From positions 601,820-665,819 of the forward strand of contig MTMB02000001.1 in assembly GCA_002011085.2 (NCBI GenBank): a DNA stretch of 64,000 bases, read 5' to 3'. Below, piece by piece: positions 1 to 8,128 of the stretch; the stretch's first letter is position 1, and each line of letters starts with the position of its first letter. The translations under genes were made by a program, and so were the position numbers. The stretch comes from Candidatus Geothermarchaeum rappei. GTDB lineage: Archaea; Thermoproteota; Nitrososphaeria; Geothermarchaeales; JDFR-13. Under the pieces are notes generated by a model. That model searched no databases and was not told the origin of the DNA. It saw nothing but the letters and a program-made list of their open reading frames with translations.

Positions 1-98
1 TGGAACTAGAGTTTTCTATTAATTTCTTTAAAATCTTAACAAATCCGCTTGATATATCCTTCCATCGAAAATAGAGAGGAATTGATGTAGACACTAAG

Positions 99-647
99 TT
101 ATTTACTTTTCAATATAAACTTCCATCCGCACCAGAATTCTGGATCCTTTTCGTCTGGCGGGCAGGAAATTACTTTTACTTCTATTTCTGGATTCATCTC
201 TCTTGCGAATTCTTCTAGATATCCTAATCTAACTGGTTTACAGGGGAAGACACCAAGGCCTTTCTTTATCCTAGCTTCCTGAACCTTGCACGAGACAACT
301 TTGAACACTCCCTCATTCTTATTAATCTCAACCTTTTTCTTTGTTTGGTACAATGCCCAGCTAGTGTTCAAGAGCATATCCATGAAAATATTGATGTCAT
401 CAACCTTCTCCAAGCCGTATAGCCTCTTTAAATCCCTTGCTTCTATTCTAGCCAGTATCCTCCATGTCTCCTTGTCTATCTCTGTTGCGGCATTTACTCC
501 GAATCTTCTCTCTATCCCCTGAAAATATAGGCCATCAACCCTCCAAATATTTTTAATCTGCATTTTAAACAACTCTAGTAGTTTTTCCAAACCCATTTCC
601 CGCAGTCTCACTGCGTCTTCCTCCCAAGAGTATTCTCCAGAAACCAT
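99..647 (-). CDS. DUF6125 family protein
   Basis: Soluble protein of about 182 residues. The pattern of an N-terminal WRVDGLYF stretch, a helical middle, and Cys-containing motifs near the C-terminus (SCKVQEAR, FPCKP, SCPPDE, FWCGWKF) matches my memory of the DUF6125 family, which is common in archaea and anaerobes and related to the L-2-amino-thiazoline-4-carboxylate hydrolase group. The biochemical role is unknown; the four conserved cysteines suggest metal or cofactor binding (inference). I prefer the ATG at 647, with a GGTGG element 6 bases upstream, over a TTG at 665 that lacks one. It lies 32 bases behind the carbamate kinase stop, so the two are probably cotranscribed. Confidence 0.75.
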   Translation of the reverse strand: MVSGEYSWEEDAVRLREMGLEKLLELFKMQIKNIWRVDGLYFQGIERRFGVNAATEIDKETWRILARIEARDLKRLYGLEKVDDINIFMDMLLNTSWALYQTKKKVEINKNEGVFKVVSCKVQEARIKKGLGVFPCKPVRLGYLEEFAREMNPEIEVKVISCPPDEKDPEFWCGWKFILKSK

Positions 648-679
648 TTTAACCACCGAAGACAAACCAAATCATATTA

Positions 680-1621
680 TTATCTGGTAATTATGGTTCC
701 AGTCTTTTCTTCTAGGAGGTCGAGAGCCTTATATAAATGGCCTATTGCCGCCATCTTCCCACCATTCCTGACAAATTTAATTGCCGCTAAAACTTTAGGC
801 CCCATCGAACCGGGTGGGAAATGTCCCTCCTCATAATATCGCTCCAATTCATCTACAGTCACCCTCCTCAATATCCTCATATTTCTCTTACCATAGTTAA
901 TCATGGCACCCTCGACATCAGTCAAGATAATGAAGTGGTCGGCACCTACTAATGATGCCAGTAATTCTCCAGCAAGATCTTTATCTATCACCGCTTCGAC
1001 CCCCGCTATTTGTCCTTGCTCCTCAACTACTGGTATTCCCCCGCCTCCAGATGCAATTACTATAAAATTATTGTTTAGGAGTGTCTTAATAGCATTCTTC
1101 TCTAAATTATCTATTGGAGAGGGTGATGCCACGACCCTCCTCCAGCCTCCTCGGGGGTCTGGCTTCATATCCCATCCCTTTTCATCCATCAGTTTCCTGG
1201 CTTCATCCTCTGTATAGTAGGGGCCCACGAATTTCGTTGGATTCCTGAATGCCCTGTCATTGCCATCTACAAGTACTTGGTTTACAACCGACACTATGTT
1301 CTGGTTTAGGCCCCTCTTCCTAAGTTCATTTGCGAGTGATTGTTGTATCATATACCCGATCCATCCCTGGGTCATGGCCCCCGCAACATCCATAGGTAGA
1401 GGGGGAATCCTATCCTTTAACGCCTCCATCCATTCCAGTATGTTCCCGACCTGAGGCCCATTACCATGTGTAAGTAGAACTTTATAACCTTTTTCGATGA
1501 TGTCAGCTATCTGTCTCATTGCGCGAGTCACATTTGCCCACTGTTCATCTATGGTCCCTCTTTGCCCCTTCTGAATAAACGCATTCCCCCCTAGCGCAAT
1601 CACCACGATTCCATTAGACAT
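680..1621 (-). CDS. arcC: carbamate kinase
   Basis: Amino acid kinase family protein of about 313 residues, the usual size for carbamate kinase. It interconverts carbamoyl phosphate plus ADP with carbamate plus ATP in the cytoplasm. Visible motifs are the N-terminal ALGGNAF phosphate loop, [10 protein letters not shown], the PTKFVGPYY segment, SGGGGIPV and the ILTDVEGA nucleotide site, with GSMGPKV near the end. In archaea this enzyme may run in either direction, for arginine/citrulline fermentation or for carbamoyl phosphate supply; nothing nearby decides which. I choose ATG 1621 because GAGGTGG lies 8 bases upstream; a GTG twelve bases earlier falls inside that ribosome site. Confidence 0.93.
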   Translation of the reverse strand: MSNGIVVIALGGNAFIQKGQRGTIDEQWANVTRAMRQIADIIEKGYKVLLTHGNGPQVGNILEWMEALKDRIPPLPMDVAGAMTQGWIGYMIQQSLANELRKRGLNQNIVSVVNQVLVDGNDRAFRNPTKFVGPYYTEDEARKLMDEKGWDMKPDPRGGWRRVVASPSPIDNLEKNAIKTLLNNNFIVIASGGGGIPVVEEQGQIAGVEAVIDKDLAGELLASLVGADHFIILTDVEGAMINYGKRNMRILRRVTVDELERYYEEGHFPPGSMGPKVLAAIKFVRNGGKMAAIGHLYKALDLLEEKTGTIITR

Positions 1622-1948
1622 TATCAATGCCACCTCTTGTTTTTGCGTGTGACACGCATAACATAATTATTTTGTCTAGCTCTCACTTGTAACATTATTA
1701 CAAATAATTCATGTATATCTTCCATCTACTTAAATAAATCTCAAGGAAAAGGACTCTAATTTGACAATAGACAGTTGCTAATCTAGCAATAATGATTTGT
1801 AATTAGGAGAGAAAAAGTTGAATATGTTAAAAATTGGTAAGAGTATTTAAAAAAATTTTACGATATTTAAACTATTAATTGTATATTTATTTATAAATCA
1901 TTGTTATTAATATTAATTTATCATAATACTTATAGGAGGTGTTACTAT
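1622..1948. promoter_or_regulatory. divergent regulatory region between arcC and the HTH gene, with two inverted repeats
   Basis: 327 bases without a convincing ORF. TGCGTGT-G-ACACGCA (1644-1658) is a perfect 7-bp-arm inverted repeat placed between a plausible arcC TATA element (about 1663-1675, minus strand) and the arcC start, where a repressor would sit. TTGCTA-ATC-TAGCAA (1775-1789) is a second, weaker repeat. The stretch 1884-1898 is a TATA-like element for the plus-strand gene, which has AGGAGGT at 1934-1940. Binding proteins are unknown. Confidence 0.45.
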
Positions 1949-3064
1949 TTGGGTAGACATGGATTTGATGGCATGGACGTTAAGATCGTTGCCGGCTTAA
2001 ATAAGTATACACCTAGGAAGATACACAAAATTTCCCAGGTCTTGAATATTCCTGAGTCGACTCTGAGACACAGGATTAATAGGATGCTTAGGCTAGGCCT
2101 ATTGAAGATGTCCATCAACCCTAGATATGACTATCTAGGGATGTTGACAGCGGTGTTACATATCAAATATAATCCGAAATATGTGAGTAAGCTAATGTCA
2201 TCGTTGAAGGAGAATCCCTATGCCCTCTGTATCCAGAAGATATACGGTGTTAAACCAGAGATATTCGTGTTTTATGCCGTCCCTATTGAAAGTAAGAAAT
2301 ATCTTGTATACTACTTGGACAAAATGTTGGAGATGGGGTTAGCATATGACTATAAACTGTTTTGGATGACCCAATTGAAGAGAGTAAAAATGGATTATAA
2401 ATGGTTTGATGGACGGCGGAAACAGTGGAGATTCGATTGGAAAAAATTATATGAGAAGTTTTTATCTGAACGCGAGAAATATTATAAAGAGGGGGTCGAG
2501 CTATTACTCGAGGAGAAAGTTTATAATAAGATTAAAGATATGTATGACATACGTCTCCTTGAGGCAATGGAGGAGATGGGGGACATATCCCTATCAGACC
2601 TGTCCCATAAACTTAATACAACTGTTCAAAATCTACATTATCATTTCCACAGGCACATACTTGGAGAGGATCTTGTTGAGGCATATATAATGCACTTCGC
2701 GAAATATCTCAATACTCCTGTCCTATATCCAGTGATATACATCGACTTTGAAAAGGCTGATATGAGGGAGATTCTGACAAGGACTGTCGATGACCTACAT
2801 GCCCTAGAATTTATAGGTTATGTACTCGGAGGAAATAAGGCGATTCAAATAGGTGCTATGCCAATAAGTACATTCCTTGGATACGTAGAGTTCCTCGATC
2901 GTCTATTGGCTGACGGCTTCATAAAGAAATATAAGTTTTATTTCTTAGAGAAGAATCTATTAGACTGCAAGAAAAAACTGCCCTATGGTCTTTATAAGAG
3001 GGGTGGCTGGACGTACGAGAACGAAAAGTATATGGCTACACTAGAGCGTACAGAGAGTAAATAA
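1949..3064 (+). CDS. two-HTH transcriptional regulator (Lrp/AsnC-like helices)
   Basis: About 371 residues. An AsnC-like winged helix lies near residues 20-65 (KISQVLNIPESTLRHRINR) and a second HTH near residues 205-250 (LSDLSHKLNTTVQNLHYHF). Between and after them are mixed alpha/beta stretches without a recognised ligand domain, so it looks like a duplicated HTH-plus-sensor unit. The start is TTG at 1949, with AGGAGGT ending 8 bases before it; the longer in-frame ORF from 1901 has no ribosome site. It faces the first pilus locus and stands alone upstream of it, so control of surface filaments is a reasonable guess but unproven. I do not recognise a named family. Confidence 0.7.
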   Translation: MGRHGFDGMDVKIVAGLNKYTPRKIHKISQVLNIPESTLRHRINRMLRLGLLKMSINPRYDYLGMLTAVLHIKYNPKYVSKLMSSLKENPYALCIQKIYGVKPEIFVFYAVPIESKKYLVYYLDKMLEMGLAYDYKLFWMTQLKRVKMDYKWFDGRRKQWRFDWKKLYEKFLSEREKYYKEGVELLLEEKVYNKIKDMYDIRLLEAMEEMGDISLSDLSHKLNTTVQNLHYHFHRHILGEDLVEAYIMHFAKYLNTPVLYPVIYIDFEKADMREILTRTVDDLHALEFIGYVLGGNKAIQIGAMPISTFLGYVEFLDRLLADGFIKKYKFYFLEKNLLDCKKKLPYGLYKRGGWTYENEKYMATLERTESK

Positions 3065-3242
3065 AATCTTTTTAAAATATTGCTTCCACAAGGTTGAAAT
3101 TAAAAAATAATATTAATATATTTGACGGAGGAACCCTGTATATAAATAACTATTTTATGAAACCTTATATTGACATGTAAAAATATAATTCTCAGAATAG
3201 GGTATAATATTTCAGATTTAGGCGCAAATAATAGATAGACAG

Positions 3243-3362
3243 ATGATTAGGGATATGTTAATAAATAACGAAGATAATCTTATGAATAATTTGGAGGTTG
3301 TTGAAAAAAAGTTTGAATTTAGATATTATCATAGATTTAATTTAAGGGGGGTTTTAATTTGA
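3243..3362 (+). CDS. possible 39-residue leader ORF overlapping the pilus ATPase start
   Basis: An ATG at 3243 opens 39 codons rich in Asn, Glu and Lys. Its TGA overlaps the TTG start of the next gene (TTGA), an arrangement typical of translational coupling. A TATA-like element (GGGTATAATATT, about 3199-3210) lies at a suitable distance upstream. There is no ribosome site before its ATG, and in AT-rich leader DNA an ORF of this length can occur by chance. No similarity recognised. Confidence 0.25.
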   Translation: MIRDMLINNEDNLMNNLEVVEKKFEFRYYHRFNLRGVLI

Positions 3363-4906
3363 CAGAGATAGAGTCGAAGAAAGATGGTGGGGGCAAGGTA
3401 GAGCCGATTCATGAACCAGAAGTGGTGGGCCCAAGCGAAGTTTTGAGAGAAGATGTGTTAGAAGAGTATTCTTTATCTCGTTTTCAAAAGATTGTGATAA
3501 AGAGTGAATATGGACGAAAGAGATATCTAGTTATCGAACCTCCTTTGGACGAGAATGATATTAGGATAATAAATCGTATAAAGGAAATTATCGAGTACAA
3601 AGACGAGAGTATTCCGCTGGATGTCTTAAAGGATGAGCGGCTGAAGAAGAAGTATATTGAAGAGGAGACAGAACGTCTCCTCGAAAAACTAAAGGTTCCA
3701 CGGGATAAATGGGATAAGGTAAGGTACTATATATCCCGTGACCTAGCAGGCTTAGGAAAGATCGATGCGCCTATGCACGATGATTTTATTGAAGATATTT
3801 CGTGCTCTGGAGTCGGAGTCCCCGTATATGTATGGCACATCAGACACGGCTATATACCTACAAACATAGTATTTAGTTCGGAGGAAGAACTGGAATCCAT
3901 TGTATACAAACTATCCGTTTTGGCTAGAAAAATGATCTCAGTGGCAAATCCAAGTATAGAAGGAATTCTCCCAGACGGGTCCCGTGTCGTATGTAACCTT
4001 GGCATGGTATCCCTTAAAGGCCCGTCCTTCACCATAAGGAAATATACTAGGGTTCCACTGAGTGTGGCTGATCTCATTAAGATGAATACGATATCCGCGC
4101 AACTCGCTGCATATTTCTGGATCTTAATCGAGAACAAGAAGTCTCTCGTTGTCATAGGTGAGGTAGGCGCTGGTAAAACGACTTTGTCAAATGCTTTACT
4201 AGGATTTATTCGAAAATCATCTAAAATAATAACCATTGAAGAGACCCCAGAAATCAGGTTAGAGGGGTATGAAAACTGGTCCCAGAAAATCACCAGAGAA
4301 AGTATCAGGGAAGACGTACGGTCAATTGACTTGTTCGAGCTTGTGAAGACGGCTCTCAGGGAGAGGCCCGATTATGTTATCGTTGGTGAGGTGAGGGGTA
4401 GAGAGTCTTATGTTCTATTCCAGTCAATTGCCTTGGGCCATGGTGGTTTGACGACACTCCATGCTGATGATGTGGAGTCAGCAATTAAGCGTCTAACCAG
4501 TAAACCTCTTGACATACCCCTCTACCTAGTTTCCCTCGCGTCCGCGTTCGTTAAAGTAGCTAAGATTGTGACCGAGAGAGGAGAGGTTAGGAGAAGGGTT
4601 ATCACTGTTCAGGAGGTCGAGGCGTTGAAAGAGGGCGAGATAGTTTTTAGAGAAGTTTTTAGGTATATCCCTGAAACGGATTCGATCGAGATGGTGGGAG
4701 AAAGTATCGTTTTTAAGAAGATCGCCGCTGAACATGGTATCTCTATCGATGAGCTTTATGAGGAACTCTCCAATAGAGAACAGTTCTTAGCATATCTCTC
4801 TAGGATGGAAGACCTTGACTGGAAGCGTTTCTCGGACTTAATTGAGAGATATCACATCGAGGGTAGGAGACTGCTTGAGATGCTACGTGGCGAAGGTGGA
4901 TCTTAG
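3359..4906 (+). CDS. type IV pilus assembly ATPase (GspE/TadA/VirB11 family)
   Basis: Secretion-type ATPase of 515 residues that would power filament assembly at the inner face of the membrane. Visible parts: an N-terminal domain (about 1-150) with IEDISCSG, a conserved segment of archaeal GspE proteins; PDGSRV and FTIRKY; Walker A GEVGAGKTT near residue 265; an IEETPEIRL Asp/Glu box; the VGEVRG Walker B region; and a TLHADD His box. Start is TTG 3359 after GGGGGG. Its stop overlaps the next gene (TAGTG), so translation is coupled with the TadC protein. It is separate from ArlI in the archaellum operon and from the ATPase at 25585. Confidence 0.92.
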   Translation: MTEIESKKDGGGKVEPIHEPEVVGPSEVLREDVLEEYSLSRFQKIVIKSEYGRKRYLVIEPPLDENDIRIINRIKEIIEYKDESIPLDVLKDERLKKKYIEEETERLLEKLKVPRDKWDKVRYYISRDLAGLGKIDAPMHDDFIEDISCSGVGVPVYVWHIRHGYIPTNIVFSSEEELESIVYKLSVLARKMISVANPSIEGILPDGSRVVCNLGMVSLKGPSFTIRKYTRVPLSVADLIKMNTISAQLAAYFWILIENKKSLVVIGEVGAGKTTLSNALLGFIRKSSKIITIEETPEIRLEGYENWSQKITRESIREDVRSIDLFELVKTALRERPDYVIVGEVRGRESYVLFQSIALGHGGLTTLHADDVESAIKRLTSKPLDIPLYLVSLASAFVKVAKIVTERGEVRRRVITVQEVEALKEGEIVFREVFRYIPETDSIEMVGESIVFKKIAAEHGISIDELYEELSNREQFLAYLSRMEDLDWKRFSDLIERYHIEGRRLLEMLRGEGGS

Positions 4907-5754
4907 TGACCCTCTTCGAGTATATGGCAGGGGTCTTTCTCAGGATTTTTCCAAATTTTAGGGAAGTTATTGACAGGAGCGAGATTCAGACGACTGCAAG
5001 GGATTACATGGCCCATGGGATCAGGAACGCCGTCCTAGTATTTCTATCGTTATATGCACTTGCCCAACTCGTTTTTGTTCCATATGTAATAGATTACCCT
5101 GGTGTTGAGTTCTTTTTTCTATTCGGATGGTTTGCACCAATTTCCCTCGTAGCTTGTATCCTTGTGCTACTAGCATATATAATGTATCCCCATATCCGTA
5201 GAATATATCTCTCTTCAAAGATATCATCTGCATTATTAAGTATAATGGCTTTTCTATATGCACTGAGTTCATCTGGAACCAGTTTCGATGATATGATAGA
5301 GTTTATCGTGGAGTCGTTTGATAGGCATGAGGCAATAGCCTTCTCGAAATACCTATATTACAGGAATGTTATGGGGTGGGACGCTTCTAAGGCGTTGAAG
5401 AGGGCGGCTGAAAGATGCCCGAATTATGAGTTAGGAGAGATACTAGAGCTGATGGCCAATGCGGTTGTAATTACTGAGGACATAACTCCAATGATAGAGA
5501 CGTTATATAATAAGACTCTTACTGAAAAACGTCTGGAGCTTGAGGCGAAGATCAACTCCCTCACTTTTATGTCAGAGATATATATTTCTCTCATGGTGGT
5601 GTTGCCGGTACTTGCGATAACGATGTTGGTCATCATCGCTATGATGGGAGGCGCGTTAGTCGGTATAAATCCAGTGATACTCACTTCATTAACAGTCTAT
5701 CTATTGATACCGCTGTCACTGGCGTTTATAGTAATATTGTCGACTGGTGAGTAA
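4906..5754 (+). CDS. TadC/GspF-type pilus membrane platform protein, first half
   Basis: Polytopic membrane protein of 282 residues with hydrophobic segments near 38-60, 75-100, 105-125, 225-250 and 255-280. The cytoplasmic middle carries the T2SSF-like pattern (SSGTSFDDMIEF, then YRNVMGWDASKALKRAAERCP). It is about half the size of a double-domain archaeal platform such as ArlJ and is followed 3 bases later by a second half-size homologue, so the two probably form one heteromeric platform for the ATPase at 3359. Start is GTG 4906, overlapping the ATPase stop. Confidence 0.85.
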   Translation: MTLFEYMAGVFLRIFPNFREVIDRSEIQTTARDYMAHGIRNAVLVFLSLYALAQLVFVPYVIDYPGVEFFFLFGWFAPISLVACILVLLAYIMYPHIRRIYLSSKISSALLSIMAFLYALSSSGTSFDDMIEFIVESFDRHEAIAFSKYLYYRNVMGWDASKALKRAAERCPNYELGEILELMANAVVITEDITPMIETLYNKTLTEKRLELEAKINSLTFMSEIYISLMVVLPVLAITMLVIIAMMGGALVGINPVILTSLTVYLLIPLSLAFIVILSTGE

Positions 5755-5757
5755 ACC

Positions 5758-6633
5758 ATGGATGTTAGGGTATTGAGGGAGTATCTATACCTTGCTTCAT
5801 TGGTAGTAGGAGGGGTGACCCTCTATATATCAATAGTAGTTTTTGGCTTCTCTTTCCTAGACTTATATCCCCGGATTGAGTTTGGGATAATAGTAAATCC
5901 AGCTTTTAATAAGGTGTTTCTCATTACATTAACATGTGCCTTAGTACCTGTTGCGGTAGCTGAACACCTGATGTATAAGCGACTTGTCGATATAGACGAC
6001 GACCTACCCATGTTTCTATCGACGCTGAGCGATGCAGTCAAGACGGGAATGGATTTTATAGGCGCTTGGGAAGTAGCATCAAAGGGAGATTCACCGGTAC
6101 GAGAGGCATGCAAGAAAGCACTTAAAAAAATATACATGGGTATTAATATGAACAGGGCGCTGGAGTTGTTCGCTGAAGAGCTTGGAACCAAATCGGCGAG
6201 ACGAGTAGCGTCGATAGTCACAGCTGCCTTTATAAGCGGAGGAACCCCTGTAGAGACCCTTGATATTGCCGCGAAGGCATTCATGGATCTCGATCGTTTT
6301 AGAAAGAGTAGGTTGACTAGGATGGCTCCCTTTATTTATATATCCTACGTTTCAATTGCAATATTCCTTGTATCAGGATATATATTAGTTACAATGTTTC
6401 TACCTGCTACAATGAATCTAGAGCTACTCGGCATAGCAGTATATTCCGATAAATACTTTTATCAGGCAGCGTTATTCTATGCATCTCTGGTAATAGCCTT
6501 CTCATCTGCATTGATATCCAGTAAATTAGCAACTGGCAGTGTGCGGCCTGGGGTAAAGCATATAATCATTATGAATATAATTATATACGTTGTGTTTTTC
6601 ATAATGATTGAAGGTGGATATAGATTTATATAA
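5758..6633 (+). CDS. TadC/GspF-type pilus membrane platform protein, second half
   Basis: 291 residues, membrane segments near 15-35, 55-72, 190-215, 230-250 and 265-285. The T2SSF signature region is recognisable: MFLSTLSDAVKTGM, an Ala/Lys-rich helix, then IVTAAFISGGTPVETLDIAAKAF, which resembles the conserved region of GspF and ArlJ halves. It follows the previous half by 3 bases. A run of nine T (about 6650-6659) after the stop probably ends this transcript, leaving the pilin downstream with its own leader. Confidence 0.85.
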   Translation: MDVRVLREYLYLASLVVGGVTLYISIVVFGFSFLDLYPRIEFGIIVNPAFNKVFLITLTCALVPVAVAEHLMYKRLVDIDDDLPMFLSTLSDAVKTGMDFIGAWEVASKGDSPVREACKKALKKIYMGINMNRALELFAEELGTKSARRVASIVTAAFISGGTPVETLDIAAKAFMDLDRFRKSRLTRMAPFIYISYVSIAIFLVSGYILVTMFLPATMNLELLGIAVYSDKYFYQAALFYASLVIAFSSALISSKLATGSVRPGVKHIIIMNIIIYVVFFIMIEGGYRFI

Positions 6634-6639
6634 AAAATC

Positions 6640-6659
6640 AAATTATTAATTTTTTTTTC
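6640..6659 (+). terminator. T-tract terminator after the TadC pair
   Basis: An AT-only stretch ending in nine consecutive T follows the stop at 6633. Oligo-T tracts are the usual archaeal termination signal. No strong hairpin is visible. Confidence 0.5.
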
Positions 6660-6660
6660 T

Positions 6661-6717
6661 AGCGAGATCACAGCCTGTAACCACGGCCAGTAGTTCCCAT
6701 ATTGGGGGGTAGCCCGA
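6661..6717 (+). promoter_or_regulatory. GC-rich leader of the pilin gene with a hairpin over its ribosome site
   Basis: This 57-base stretch is far richer in G+C than the flanking DNA. CCCA-TAT-TGGG (inside 6690-6705), extendable by wobble pairs, would partly cover the ribosome site GGGGGGT that precedes ATG 6718 by 8 bases. This could tune pilin translation or be the body of a small RNA; both are inferences. Confidence 0.35.
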
Positions 6718-7518
6718 ATGAGAATAAAAAGACTGGGTGTATCACCCATAATCACAATATTGCTTGTAATACTTGTTGCTGTTGCCGCTGCTCTAGCTTA
6801 TTATGGCTTTGTGCTTAATTGGATAAGTAATACGTCTGAGAATGTGAACATCCCTAACCCATTATTTACTTATGACAACGCATATGGAATTAGGCACTTA
6901 AGTACGTTTAGGATATGGGTAAGAAATATTGCAGAATTGGATGTAGTTCTAGACTCCGCATATTTGGAAGTCTCTGGTGAAGAGGTTTATCCAGCGAAAT
7001 TAGGGCAGTTGTTTACAGTATCTATTTTATATGATAATTATAATGGTGAGGATGTATATTCAGTTGAGATAATGGAGTCAAGAAACATAATACCTGGGGG
7101 AGTTACACTACAAGTAACCGTTAATTATTCATCTGATAACGATGGTGTTGATACAATTATATATATAAATATATTGTTTGGAATGGATGGTCCACTCTCC
7201 GGCACATTAATTTCATCGGCAGTTGTATTGAACGATGGATTAGGAGGCGGTAGTATTAATACTGCCGTGAGTGGTGCGCTAACGGGTTATGCTGAGGGCG
7301 GTTACATATCGCGGCAGGCTATTCAAATCGATGTGTTCACAAAATCTGGGGACGGATATATATCTTATGAGAAAGTCCTAGTACCAAGCTCGGAAAAAGT
7401 GGCTATCGACGTATACTGCGACGGTTTAAATATGGCCCTATATGGTAGTTATACCGTGAAATTAGTGGCAGAAGATGGTAGTCCTCTTTATATCCCGATA
7501 GAGAAAATTGTTACGTGA
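6718..7518 (+). CDS. archaeal type IV pilin-like surface protein of the first pilus locus
   Basis: 266 residues. The N-terminus MRIKRLG followed by VSPIITILLVILVAVAAA is a canonical class III (prepilin-type) signal: basic residues, Gly before the cleavage site, then a hydrophobic helix of about 22 residues that packs in the filament core. The rest is beta-rich, with Tyr, Ser, Thr and Gly and no Cys until one near residue 245. It is longer than major pilins (about 130-150), so it may be an adhesive or minor subunit. It ends one base before the convergent archaellum operon. Assembly by the ATPase and TadC proteins just upstream is likely. Confidence 0.8.
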   Translation: MRIKRLGVSPIITILLVILVAVAAALAYYGFVLNWISNTSENVNIPNPLFTYDNAYGIRHLSTFRIWVRNIAELDVVLDSAYLEVSGEEVYPAKLGQLFTVSILYDNYNGEDVYSVEIMESRNIIPGGVTLQVTVNYSSDNDGVDTIIYINILFGMDGPLSGTLISSAVVLNDGLGGGSINTAVSGALTGYAEGGYISRQAIQIDVFTKSGDGYISYEKVLVPSSEKVAIDVYCDGLNMALYGSYTVKLVAEDGSPLYIPIEKIVT

Positions 7519-7519
7519 T

Positions 7520-8128
7520 TTAAAGCTTTCTCCTCAGCCTTTCAAGCTCTCTACCCATCTCCTTTAATCCCTCGAGTAGTTCACGTAAAAGCTCTACATT
7601 GTCCCCATTTTCTTTGATATCCTTTTTTTCATCGAGATCTTCTTCCACCCTTATACTATTTAGTGTCTCGTCTTCATCTCCACCTTTATTATTAGTTCCC
7701 ACTTCAGATACCTGCTCATCCAAGTTTTCCGCCTGTGTCCCTCTCTCCTCAAAAATTTCCTGAAGTATCCCCATAATCTCCCCTATCAGCCTCTTTATTT
7801 CTATTACTTGGAAGAAAAGCTCCCTCTCTAACCTAGTCATCCTTGTTTTCAACTGCGATATATAGAATGCTATTATGTATATCCCGACTATAACAGGTAC
7901 AATTATCCCTATTAGTAGTATTAGTATAGTGAAGTAGTTATAGTCGAGGCTATGGAGTCTACCTAGCATTGTATCTATACCTATTTCCCTGTTTACCGTA
8001 TAGAGATAGTATATGGAGGCAGCTACTGCAAGTACCATAATGGTATACATGACTATTTTTATTTTAAGAAGCCTGTTTTCCCTTATGTCTCCAATAACCC
8101 TAATCCTATTTTTATGGGATGAAGACAC
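7520..8128 (-). CDS. membrane/coiled-coil protein at the end of the archaellum operon (ArlX-like candidate)
   Basis: About 202 residues. Two hydrophobic segments (IVMYTIMVLAVAASIYYLY and a second of about 25 residues ending IIAFYISQL) are followed by a long charged coiled coil with heptads (RMTRLERELFFQVIEIKRL and a C-terminal LLRELLEGLKEMGRELERL). A membrane anchor plus coiled coil is the architecture of crenarchaeal ArlX, the ring scaffold around ArlH/ArlI, but ArlX normally lies just after the archaellin gene, not after arlJ. The start is probably GTG 8128, with GAGGGG 8 bases upstream, overlapping arlJ by 17 bases. The assignment rests on architecture only. Confidence 0.55.
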   Translation of the reverse strand: MSSSHKNRIRVIGDIRENRLLKIKIVMYTIMVLAVAASIYYLYTVNREIGIDTMLGRLHSLDYNYFTILILLIGIIVPVIVGIYIIAFYISQLKTRMTRLERELFFQVIEIKRLIGEIMGILQEIFEERGTQAENLDEQVSEVGTNNKGGDEDETLNSIRVEEDLDEKKDIKENGDNVELLRELLEGLKEMGRELERLRRKL

